Shown here: piece after piece, positions 46,534 through 55,369 of the stretch
How positions within the stretch are numbered: position 1 is the first letter of the stretch
How the letters are laid out: each line of letters starts with the position of its first letter
DNA from: Siphonodentalium dalli
Lineage: Eukaryota > Mollusca > Scaphopoda > Gadilida > Siphonodentaliidae
DNA: 64,000 nt
Direction of reading: 5' to 3'
Assembly (NCBI GenBank): GCA_032622095.1
Contig: CP136065.1
Span: forward strand, 118,583,195-118,647,194
Made by a program: the position numbers and the translations under genes
Notes under the pieces: model-generated
Database searches by the model: none
Told to the model about the DNA's origin: nothing
The model's input: only the letters and a program-made list of their open reading frames with translations

Positions 46534-46728
46534 TTACAATTTGCCCATTATAGAATTCCGGATTGAATGGCTAGCTACGAAAAGTATCCTTTGAATCATG
46601 TCACGGTAACTAAAATGTGAACTATTAAATGCTTCGTGCTTTTCGAGCGATAAAAACTTCTTACTGTTAAATTTCTCTGATTCTGAATTTTGTCAAAATC
46701 AAACCCTTAAATTCTACTCTATAATATC
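46534..46728 (+). repeat. 792-bp repeat E, copy 2, right part
   Basis: Matches 25397-25592 with about two substitutions, ending TTCTACTCTATAATA. Completes the copy begun at 42481. Confidence 0.85.
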
Positions 46729-48370
46729 AGCCCACCTATACTTCCGTGGCATGACCGCGTAATTCTATATATATATTTTGCACGGTTTAGCCTCTTTGAT
46801 ACTTATTAGAGCTTTGTCTGTAATTAAATCCAGTGCGCAAGGTCGATACCTAATCAACCTTTCTGCCTGTGTACTGAGAACAACAACAAAGGATATACCG
46901 GTATCGTTAATTCTCTGTAACAAAACACAAAAATATTGAAAAAATAATTATTGGTATTCGTTGAAGATCCTTTATGTATAGTATAGTCTTCGGTTTATCA
47001 TGGTGCAGTCATCTTTGAAATGGTATAGGATAATTTGTCAAAGGCGTTCACTCTAATCGCGCTTCAGTGCCATAATAAATGTTTAATAAATGCATGTAAA
47101 TTCAGGGGGGGGGGGGGGGGATGCGGGACACAACGTACCGGGGGTGGGGGGGGGGGGTACCTAGACATGTAAATTTTATCCTTATTCATTTAAGCCCCGG
47201 GGTTGTCGGAAAAAATTTGCATGTAATTTTTTTCCAAATATGTATTTTCAGACTCACAACTTCAATTTTCTCTCATTTTATAGAATATGGATTAACCTTA
47301 ATATCCAAATCATATATACATGAGTAGTACAATCCACCTAAAACAATTTTGGATAACCACTGTCTTGGTTTACATGTGATATTGACCCCATTAACACTCT
47401 TAATAATGCCGACTATGTCAGTGTCTACCAGTCGAATGCAGAATTCTACCCTGCGATCGCTTATCTGGCAAATTTATACTGCAGAACTATCCCATGTATT
47501 AAACAATTTCTCCTCCAATGGTATCAGAAAACAGTTATATGCTGGAACACATTGCTGGTATCTCACTCATCTCATTTGCATCTTTTTCAAAGTCGAGGTA
47601 ATGACTAGTTGTCATTTTTTAAAGTGCATACAAAGCGTTGCGATCACCAATATACATGTTTGTACATGTCATGACATCACGAGGTACAAATCTGCATTCT
47701 AGTGGTAGACAATGACCATTTTGGTCATAATAATCTAAACTAAGTTACCAAGCACCTTCTCGTGAATTGTATGCTCCGGTGTGTTTTTCGGTTTCCGGTC
47801 AAACCGAGTTGTTGTCCGGCTGGGGTAGATTTGATTATTTTTTTCTGGGGGGGGGGGGGGGGGGCAAATGGTCAGTGGAAAAAAACTGCAGTTTTTGCTG
47901 TTTGGGGGGGGGGGGGGGTACCCAAACCGAAGAAAACAGATTTTTTCACCCTGTGTCTGCAGTTTTTTTTCCGCCCCCCCCCCCCTGGTAAATTTGGTAC
48001 GTAACCTATAAAAATTAAATCTATTCGCAGTAACTGTTGTTGAACCTAACTGCATGATGAGACTCTACCAGTCAATTCGAATGGGTTATTTCGTCCTCCA
48101 TAACGCATGTACATGCACGGCCATTTTATAAAGTAATTTGATGTAATTGGACGACAGTTATTCGTGTTATTGCATTACATGCCTATTTACTCAAGTAATT
48201 AATTATGTTTAATTATTTGCTTTCAAGTAGCAAGTATAACAAATCACTGTTGTAAAAGTCCGGTATATCAGGCTCTAGTCTGGTAAAATATGATATGGCA
48301 ATGTGCGGAACCGCGAAGACCTGGTCTAAATGATAATTAATGCGCTCATTAGTCATTACGCCCTCCGGGT
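46729..48370. other. Non-coding stretch with long G and C runs
   Basis: Poly-G at 47106-47120 and 47141-47157 (the latter with interruptions), 47848-47864, 47905-47918, and poly-C at 47977-47989. Three G/C runs within 150 bp could form quadruplex or triplex structures. The frames crossing them (47735-48055 and others) are homopolymer artefacts. No gene or named repeat is recognised. Confidence 0.5.
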
Positions 48371-48831
48371 GTATATTATATATATACTTTTATTTCCTCC
48401 AAGTATAGGAGAGCCATACATTATGAATACAATTACATTAAGAATTGAACAGAAACATAGAACTTATACGGTGTTAGTGAATTGAACAAGAGCTAGAAGC
48501 ACGCACACACACAAACATTCATACAGTGTTAGTATAGCTCTCACGCTCGATGATGTATGTGCCTATATATACATCAATATGCTTTACGAACACGATAGCA
48601 ACAGCACAGTAATTATTTTGTAATATGCGGACATGTGGATCCTGAAATCATGTTTCCATTACCACCATAAGAACAAATCGAGAGTATACTATGATCTATG
48701 AGTGATGCAGGAAATGACCTGTCTTATATTAGATAGCAATATTGCATCATTCCACGCGTGTGCTGGCGTGAGACAATTGTGACGTTTTCGCATGAGTTAG
48801 TTGTAGCCGAACAATTGTAGAAATAAAGTGG

Positions 48832-49155
48832 TCAATTGCAGCGTGCTATGTATTTTGTCCACAATTCGAATGAAGTTCGGACCATAAATACCGTTAGTTC
48901 ATGTACACGTGTGTGGGAAACGATACATCTAATATCGGTTGATAAACAACCTAAGAATGCCATCGACTGCTCTTGAATAGGTATAGAATCAATATGTATG
49001 AAAAACGGTACGCCAAACATATCAATGATATCGTACCATACTTGTATTCTCTGATCGGACGTTGCAGAACATGCCAAAATATCGTGTTCAACAATGTTGC
49101 TGAACGTAGTATTGCATACCTTACAATTGCCAGGTTCTGGAGAGGTGATTTTCAA
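48832..49155 (-). pseudogene. 5'-truncated LINE (family B), copy B2
   Basis: A 107-codon frame aligning to the C-terminal third of the frame at 50057-51127: zinc knuckle CKVCNTTF ... VEHDILAC (C-x2-C-x9-H-x4-C), then a WYDIIDMFGVPFFIHID block matching MWYQMIDTFGLLFYLWVD. Minus-strand sequence continues to about 48375, where TTGGAGGAAATAAAAGTATA matches the 3' tails of the other copies. Truncation at about 49158 falls directly next to a 23-bp minisatellite. Confidence 0.75.
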
Positions 49156-49158
49156 AAG

Positions 49159-49470
49159 TTTGTTTTGCCGTGAACTTTTTACTCACGGCAAAACAAACTT
49201 TTCAATCACGGCAGAATAAACTTTTCACTCACGGCAAAACAAACTTTTCAATCACGGCAAATAAACTTTTCACTCACGGCAGAATAAACTTTTCACTCAC
49301 GGCAAAACATTCTTTTCATCCACGGCAAAACAAACTTTTCACTCACGGCAAAATAAACTTTTCACTCACGGCAAAACATACTTTTCACTCACGGCAAAAC
49401 AAACTTTTCACTCACGGCAAAACAATCTTTTCACTCACGGCAAAATAAACTTTTCACTGACGATAACATT
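49159..49470 (+). repeat. 23-bp minisatellite ACTTTTCACTCACGGCAAAACAA
   Basis: About thirteen units of roughly 23 bp with small changes (AAACAA, AATAAA, AACATA). A 92-codon frame reads through it (repeating KLFTHGKTNFSL-like text), which is a consequence of the repeat. It is not CRISPR: units are contiguous with no variable spacers. Confidence 0.9.
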
Positions 49471-49535
49471 GCTAAACCTCTCTCTCGCGATAAAAATATT
49501 TTCAAGGCTGTGATATCGTGGGAGGTATGCGAGCA

Positions 49536-50056
49536 ATAGCATATCAGGTCGTAAATCTATATCTCACGCGGTGATGCTTGACTACCAAGAGATATATTAT
49601 CGGGGTCCACGATATGATGGCTCTTGGTATACAATCGCGACCACGGGAGGCACGTGATGTTCGATTGAATATCAGAATGTTGGGTATCATATAATACCAT
49701 ATCCCATAATATGTCAAATATAGCGAAATATCGAAATATAAAATAAAACGAAAAAGCGAAATAGGAAAATACATCGAAAATCGAAATAGGAAAATACAGC
49801 GAAATAGCGAAATAGCGAAATAGAACGAAAACTCGAAATAGGAACATACAGCGAAATAGCGAAATAGGGAGAAATATAGAACGAAATATATAAATATGAA
49901 ATTATTTTTATAAACGAAATAACGGAGATATTTGAAAAGGTGTCTTTGGCGAAATAACGGACATATTTGGAGAAGTGTTTTAAAGACCGTACCCCAAACC
50001 TCCCCCAAACCCACACACCCAAGTTAGTTCAAATTAATGCAGTTCAGTCTCAATCG
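49536..50056 (+). repeat. 521-bp direct repeat, left copy (long target-site duplication)
   Basis: Same sequence as 51897-52417, in register without gaps (constant offset 2361) and no mismatch that I can see. It contains a (CGAAATAG)n-like minisatellite (49720-49925). The LINE fragment at 50057-51896 lies exactly between the copies, so I read them as the target duplication of that insertion. Frames of 96-156 codons on the minus strand occur in both copies and are due to the simple repeat. Confidence 0.85.
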
Positions 50057-51127
50057 GGCATACAAGTAAATAAGTACAGCTTTGTCAAAGAATTTGTTGA
50101 AGTCATTGTAGACAAAATCAGGTCAACTTTTTTCCTCTTAAGTAATGCTGGTCTTTATGCCGGAGGGATCACTCCGTCGAGTTGCGCAACTATATACAAA
50201 ACGATGGTGCTGCCAAAAGGATTATATGGATCAGAATTTCTGTGTGGCATGTCTGTGTCAGATACTACTTCGCTCGAGAAAATCCACCGATTTTGCTTGA
50301 AACGCATTCAAGGACTGCCTGTAAGGACGAGAACCGATATTGTCCTAGGTCTCATGGGCCTAGGCCCTATTTCCTCTTTTATAGATGCACGAAAACTCAG
50401 TTTGTTTGGTAGCCTTTGTCGCATATCGCCTTCCAAAGTATGCAAGGAAATTTTTGTATCAAGACTTCACATGCATCTTTCTCGTAAATATAATAATCCT
50501 CAGTCATACTTTGCTGACATTGAACGAATTCTTATTTCTCACAACTTGAACCAATATCTTGAGCAACTCGCAGTAGTCGGTACGTGTCCAATCCGCCCGG
50601 AGTGGACCCGACTAGTCAAAACGGAAGTCAACAGTAAGCGCGATATCGACTGGACGCAAAATGTTCAAAACGACCCAACACTAACATGCTTCTATCAAAT
50701 CCAAAGTCACTTACAGATGTCTCTCCTTTGGCGTTGTTGTCGGCAATATCCAGAGCGGAAGAGATACTTTTTCACCGTTGCCCAACTTATAGCGACTACT
50801 GCTACCAAACACGAGGGTACTTGTGCGTTATGTCACTTGGTTTATGACGACGTGGTAACACACGTTATGATTTATTGCACTCATCATATAGTGTGCTCTC
50901 GTCGTAATGACATGTGGTACCAAATGATTGACACATTTGGATTACTGTTCTATCTTTGGGTGGATGAGCTTGACGATGATGAACTTGTAATGCTTCACCT
51001 TACAAAACTTCCGTCTGAATTATTTTCTTTCATTGAAGACCCTATGTTTTTCGTATCATTTATAGTTCACCACACCCACATATTATGGCTATCACACAAA
51101 ATGCTGTCAAGTCTTCATTCTGAGTAA
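50057..51127 (+). pseudogene. 5'-truncated LINE (family B), C-terminal ORF, copy B3
   Basis: The retained frame starts at the insertion point, inside the RT-to-C-terminal region (VDKIRSTFFLLSNAGLYAGG, then KTMVLPKGLYGSEF, the post-RT block). It continues through QGLPVRTRTD-x3-LGL, a zinc knuckle CALCHLVY ... THVMIYC (C-x2-C-x9-H-x4-C) and ends with TAA at 51125. There are 356 uninterrupted codons. The upstream ATG at 49967 lies in the flanking duplication and is not the element's start. The RT catalytic core and endonuclease are missing. The intact frame and identical flanks show a young insertion. Two further copies (B1, B2) lie at 22128-22961 and 48832-49155. Confidence 0.85.
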
Positions 51128-51896
51128 TCTCCAAACGTATCAACGAAACTCCACAGTGGTATGTTAGGACCAATTATTAACTGATCACCACAGAAATCAA
51201 ATTCCAATGTTCGGATCAAAAATGCAAAGGAAATAAGCTTTCATTCCCAATTAAGTTATATTACCACATCAGACGAAAGGCCAATTACGTTGATACAGGT
51301 AATATGTTTTTTTCGAAATTGTATCTCTGTGTATTGTAGTCTGTCGGTGTAGTCATCATCACTCGTCCATGCGGATGTGATGTTACCGGTGTGAATGTAA
51401 AAATAGCAGTTGTGTGCGCTTTTGTATTCCTTGCACTTATGCATTGTGGTATATCAATTGTATTTGAATAGTAAACGACACAATACTAACATTTGAATAA
51501 TATTCCAAATTCTAACTGATTGCCGCCAGTAAATTAGCAAATGCGAGTTTAAGCATTTATTCTCTGTACCTTTCGGATTTTATCCGCATTATGTAAATAT
51601 GTTCAGGTTTAAAAGTTATGTTCGCGTGCCTGTGTTTGTCTATCTGCATATACTATGTCCGCATGTCGGTATGTCTGATTGCATGTCTGAATTTATATCT
51701 GCCTGTGGGTAAGGCTTCTCAATATTTGACCCAACATGTATACCATGTCTTGGAGGCACTTGTGTCATTTGTGTATATTTATACTGCTATTTGTTTATTT
51801 TCATGTTGGCTAAAATGTTAGCCTACCTTGATACTGTATACATGTATAACATTTGATAAACTCTTCAGTTATGGAGGTCAATAAAGATATATATAT
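51128..51896 (+). repeat. 3' UTR of LINE copy B3
   Basis: About 770 bp of AT-rich 3' untranslated sequence ending TGGAGGTCAATAAAGATATA plus a short TA tail. TGGAGG-N2-AATAAA is shared with the 3' ends of B1 and B2 and marks the family terminus. Confidence 0.75.
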
Positions 51897-52417
51897 ATAG
51901 CATATCAGGTCGTAAATCTATATCTCACGCGGTGATGCTTGACTACCAAGAGATATATTATCGGGGTCCACGATATGATGGCTCTTGGTATACAATCGCG
52001 ACCACGGGAGGCACGTGATGTTCGATTGAATATCAGAATGTTGGGTATCATATAATACCATATCCCATAATATGTCAAATATAGCGAAATATCGAAATAT
52101 AAAATAAAACGAAAAAGCGAAATAGGAAAATACATCGAAAATCGAAATAGGAAAATACAGCGAAATAGCGAAATAGCGAAATAGAACGAAAACTCGAAAT
52201 AGGAACATACAGCGAAATAGCGAAATAGGGAGAAATATAGAACGAAATATATAAATATGAAATTATTTTTATAAACGAAATAACGGAGATATTTGAAAAG
52301 GTGTCTTTGGCGAAATAACGGACATATTTGGAGAAGTGTTTTAAAGACCGTACCCCAAACCTCCCCCAAACCCACACACCCAAGTTAGTTCAAATTAATG
52401 CAGTTCAGTCTCAATCG
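51897..52417 (+). repeat. 521-bp direct repeat, right copy
   Basis: Second copy of 49536-50056. It follows the LINE 3' tail directly. After 52417 the sequence CGTTTGGAATAC is the presumed original continuation of the target. It does not begin TG or end CA, and no primer-binding or polypurine site adjoins, arguing against LTRs. Confidence 0.85.
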
Positions 52418-52608
52418 CGTTTGGAATACTTGAGATTTGCGACTATGACAAAAATAGTAGTACGGGTGTGTTTATATCCAGGTTGGTACAATGTTTCACG
52501 TATGCTGGCAGTCTATTCCAATAGCTTATTGTAGAAGGTAAAACTGTATCCTTATGATTTAAACATATTTTATTATCCCTCAGTCAATAAACAAAATACA
52601 ACTAAAGA

Positions 52609-52770
52609 CAAGAAAACCATAATCAGAAATGGTAACGCCCTCAAGATTATATTATTACGCATAAATATAAATTATATATATATAAATGTTAAATATATTG
52701 GTTACATGAATGCACCGCCTCAGAATTCCGTTAAAACAACTAATCCTTCAAATTATTACAAAAACTACGG
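52609..52770 (+). repeat. Dispersed repeat C end
   Basis: Starts CAAGAAAACCATAATCAGAA and shares ATGGTAACGCC, AAGATTATA, ACAACTAATCCTTCAAATTA with the reverse complement of 12745-12900. Non-coding. Confidence 0.65.
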
Positions 52771-52839
52771 CTTATTACTGCAGGTTTCTAATTCACCACA
52801 CCAGAAGTCTCTAAATGCGGATCAAAAATCGGAGTCATT

Positions 52840-52844
52840 GTGTT
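52840..52844. other. Target-site duplication GTGTT, left, of the Ty3/gypsy element
   Basis: GTGTT here equals GTGTT at 61758-61762, right after the CA end of the 3' LTR. A 5-bp duplication is typical of Ty3/gypsy integration. Confidence 0.85.
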
Positions 52845-52895
52845 TGTTGAATAACTATAACTAACGTTCAGCAAAGGGTGCTGTTTGGAGGAACC
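52845..52895 (+). repeat. 5' LTR remnant (51 bp)
   Basis: TGTTGAATAACTATAACTAA through GTTTGGAGGAACC, identical to the first 51 bp of the 3' LTR (61587-61637). The remaining ~120 bp of LTR, the tRNA primer-binding site, the leader and the start of gag are missing. The junction falls at TGGAGGAACC, which also reads in the gag frame. Confidence 0.85.
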
Positions 52896-52897
52896 GT

Positions 52898-55369
52898 ATG
52901 GAGCTATTCCTAGATGACAATGAAGTCACAGACGCCGCAAAGCAGGCAATAAAAATAAAGATAGCCGTTGGAGACGAATGCATGAGACGTTTATTGGCAT
53001 CAGGTTTGAGTGATGCTGATCTCAAAGTGCCTGACAAAATTTGGCAGCTTTTGGAACAACAACTGGATGTTACTATCAACATCAGTTTCAGAGTTCACCG
53101 ACTAGAGTTCGCGCACATGCGACAAGAGCCAAGTGAGTCGTTGCAAGATTTTGTCGCAAGGTTACGAGGAAAATCCAAGAAATGTGAATTTTCTGCAGAA
53201 GAATTAACTGAACGAATCATTGAAATGATGATCATCAGTACGACATTTGATGACTTTCGAAAAGAACTTTTGTCAAAAGAGCGCGGCTACACAATCAAAG
53301 ATGCTCTACAAAGAGGGTGCGAGTATGAAGCAATGAGTTTATCGAAAAAATCACTCAGCAGAATCTATACTGGACACCAGAATATTGATACTATTGTGAA
53401 GAATCATACAGCTTGTGGAAATTGTGGGCTCAAACATAAACCTCAATCATGCCCAGCATTTCATGACACTTGTGAATTTTGCCGAGTAAAGGGACATTGG
53501 AAGCGTTTTTGCGGGAAGAGACAGCGTCAAGATGATCCGCGAGGAAAACCACAACGAAATCGCTCTCACTCTCAGAATCGCAGACGCTCATATAGTAGAC
53601 GGCGAGACACAAGCAGACATAATAGAGATAAAAGCCAGCATTATCAAAGGAAATCACAAGATGAAATACATATCGATTCAAGAAATCAGCAAGTTCCCAA
53701 TGACATGCAAAGCCAGCAGTTTTATTGCATCACCCTCAGTGACTTGTCATTTGAAGAGCATAACCGTGTCGAAGCATATACCACAGTATTTGTGGAAAAC
53801 AAACACAACCATGTGAAAGGACCCCTCAAAATTAAAGTTGACACGGGCTCAGGGGGGAACACTCTTCCATTACGAACACACAGACAAATGTTTGGCAATA
53901 AACCATTCAACTGTGTTTTGGAGAATGAACCTACTGTGAAACTCACATCATATAGTGGTACAGATATCAAGTGTTTTGGTTCAATCAAATTTGAAGTTTC
54001 CGTGATGGATTCACCAGACACATTTCTGCAGAAGTTTTATGTTGTAGATGTGCCTGGTCCTACTATTCTGGGATTGCCAGCCTGTGAAAAGCTTGATGTT
54101 GTGAGGCTGAACATTGATTCTATCAAATATCCACTTGCGTGTGACATTCATAAACACCAACACGAAAGCCAATCTGAACAATCAGACCACAATAAACGTG
54201 ACATTCTTCCTAGGAGTAAGGAATGTGATAGTAAACAGGGTGTTGGACAGGACAACTATGTTCGAACACATGAATGTGACATACACAATGATATTGAAAA
54301 ACGATCATATGGATGTGAGATATCAGAAACTCAAAGCGATCAACAACAGGACTGCAAAATGCAATCAATAAAATTCCCTGATATGTGTAACAACAGAAAT
54401 GGACAATCACCAACTCACACGACATCAGTTACATCAATAGCCGATCTTAAAAAAATCTTCCCAGATTGCTTTGACGGAATTGGTAATTTTAAAGGCGAGG
54501 AGGCATTGCATATCAAAAAAGGTGCCAATCCTTTCATTGATGCACCTAGACGGGTATCTGTGCACCTTGAACAGCCTATAAATGATGCTTTAAAGACATT
54601 GGAGGAGCAAGGAGTAATTCGGAAAATAAATCACCACACTCAATGGTGTTCGTCACTGACTTATGTCACTAAAACTGATGGGAGCCTCAGGATATGCCTG
54701 GATCCACAGAAACTCAACCAAGCTTTAGAGAGATGTCCGCACAAAATTCCAACTATTGAAGAAATTACACCTAAGTTTGCCAAAGCCAAAGTGTTCTCAA
54801 AATTGGATGCAAAAGCAGGATATTGGGGAATAAAACTGAATACAGAGAGCCAGGAACTAACCACATTTCGAACGCCTTTTGGAAGGTGGTGTTGGATGCG
54901 CCTCCCATTTGGTTTATGTGTTAGTCAAGATCTATTTCAGCAACGAATGGATGCAATAATAGAACAATGTGAAGGCTGTGTAGGTATAAGCGATGATATG
55001 ATCATATACGGCGAAGACGAAGTTCAACACGACCAGAGACTGTTAAAGTTTATGCACATTGCTCGAAAGGAGGGACTACGGCTCAATTCAGAGAAGTGCG
55101 TTATTAAAACGAACAGCATTTCATTCTTTGGCAGAGTATTCACTGACAAAGGTGTGTTTCCAGATCCGACAAAAGTCGAGGACATTAAGCAAATGCCTAT
55201 TCCCAGAGACAAAAAAGAGCTACATACATTCCTCGGGATGGTTACATTCTTATCACCACACGTTCCGAATTTTTCCGAACACACATCTGTATTGCGTGAC
55301 TTGCTGAAACAAGAAGTCCCATTTGAATGGCCGGAAGACCATACGCATGTGTTCGAGATGATGAAATAA
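52898..55369 (+). CDS. Ty3/gypsy Gag-protease-reverse transcriptase, ended by an in-frame TAA
   Basis: 823 codons. Residues ~1-150 are capsid-like Gag (ELFLDDNEVTD, then RLEFAHMRQEPSESLQDFV, typical of metazoan gypsy Gag). Two zinc knuckles follow: CGNC-x3-H-x4-C (~172) and CEFC-x4-H-x4-C (~190), then a basic RS-rich linker. Protease: VDTGSGGNTL with the DTG active site (~314) and an ILGLPA block (~391). RT spans ~540-790: LRICLDPQKLNQAL, KLDAKAGYW (first catalytic Asp), LPFGL, and GISDDMIIYG (~696), the catalytic DD in the ISDD/IADD variant. The connection block FLGMVTFLSPHVP is near ~775. Gag and Pol share one frame without a programmed shift. Upstream in-frame codons W-R-N-R run into the LTR remnant, so Gag is probably missing its N-terminus. 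TAA at 55367 separates RT from RNase H. Confidence 0.9.
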   Translation: MELFLDDNEVTDAAKQAIKIKIAVGDECMRRLLASGLSDADLKVPDKIWQLLEQQLDVTINISFRVHRLEFAHMRQEPSESLQDFVARLRGKSKKCEFSAEELTERIIEMMIISTTFDDFRKELLSKERGYTIKDALQRGCEYEAMSLSKKSLSRIYTGHQNIDTIVKNHTACGNCGLKHKPQSCPAFHDTCEFCRVKGHWKRFCGKRQRQDDPRGKPQRNRSHSQNRRRSYSRRRDTSRHNRDKSQHYQRKSQDEIHIDSRNQQVPNDMQSQQFYCITLSDLSFEEHNRVEAYTTVFVENKHNHVKGPLKIKVDTGSGGNTLPLRTHRQMFGNKPFNCVLENEPTVKLTSYSGTDIKCFGSIKFEVSVMDSPDTFLQKFYVVDVPGPTILGLPACEKLDVVRLNIDSIKYPLACDIHKHQHESQSEQSDHNKRDILPRSKECDSKQGVGQDNYVRTHECDIHNDIEKRSYGCEISETQSDQQQDCKMQSIKFPDMCNNRNGQSPTHTTSVTSIADLKKIFPDCFDGIGNFKGEEALHIKKGANPFIDAPRRVSVHLEQPINDALKTLEEQGVIRKINHHTQWCSSLTYVTKTDGSLRICLDPQKLNQALERCPHKIPTIEEITPKFAKAKVFSKLDAKAGYWGIKLNTESQELTTFRTPFGRWCWMRLPFGLCVSQDLFQQRMDAIIEQCEGCVGISDDMIIYGEDEVQHDQRLLKFMHIARKEGLRLNSEKCVIKTNSISFFGRVFTDKGVFPDPTKVEDIKQMPIPRDKKELHTFLGMVTFLSPHVPNFSEHTSVLRDLLKQEVPFEWPEDHTHVFEMMK

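Noticed and set aside
24801-46728. The two 792-bp repeats as LTRs of a ~20-kb element
   Set aside because: No TG...CA ends, no PBS or polypurine tract next to them, no gag-pol between them, and flanking bases do not form a target duplication.
47735-48055. Proline/glycine-rich frames
   Set aside because: Created by poly-G and poly-C runs; opposite-strand frames have the mirror composition.
49170-49448. CRISPR-like regular repeat, and the protein frame across it
   Set aside because: Units are contiguous 23-mers without unique spacers in a eukaryotic context; the frame only reflects the repeat.
49544-50014. Phe/Tyr-rich 156-codon minus frame duplicated at 51905-52375, looking like a membrane protein
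   Set aside because: It is the translation of a CGAAATAG-type minisatellite, and its duplication is due to the 521-bp direct repeat.
49536-52417. 521-bp repeats as LTRs of a small retroelement
   Set aside because: They do not start TG or end CA, have no primer-binding site or polypurine tract, and the interior is a LINE fragment with a LINE 3' tail.
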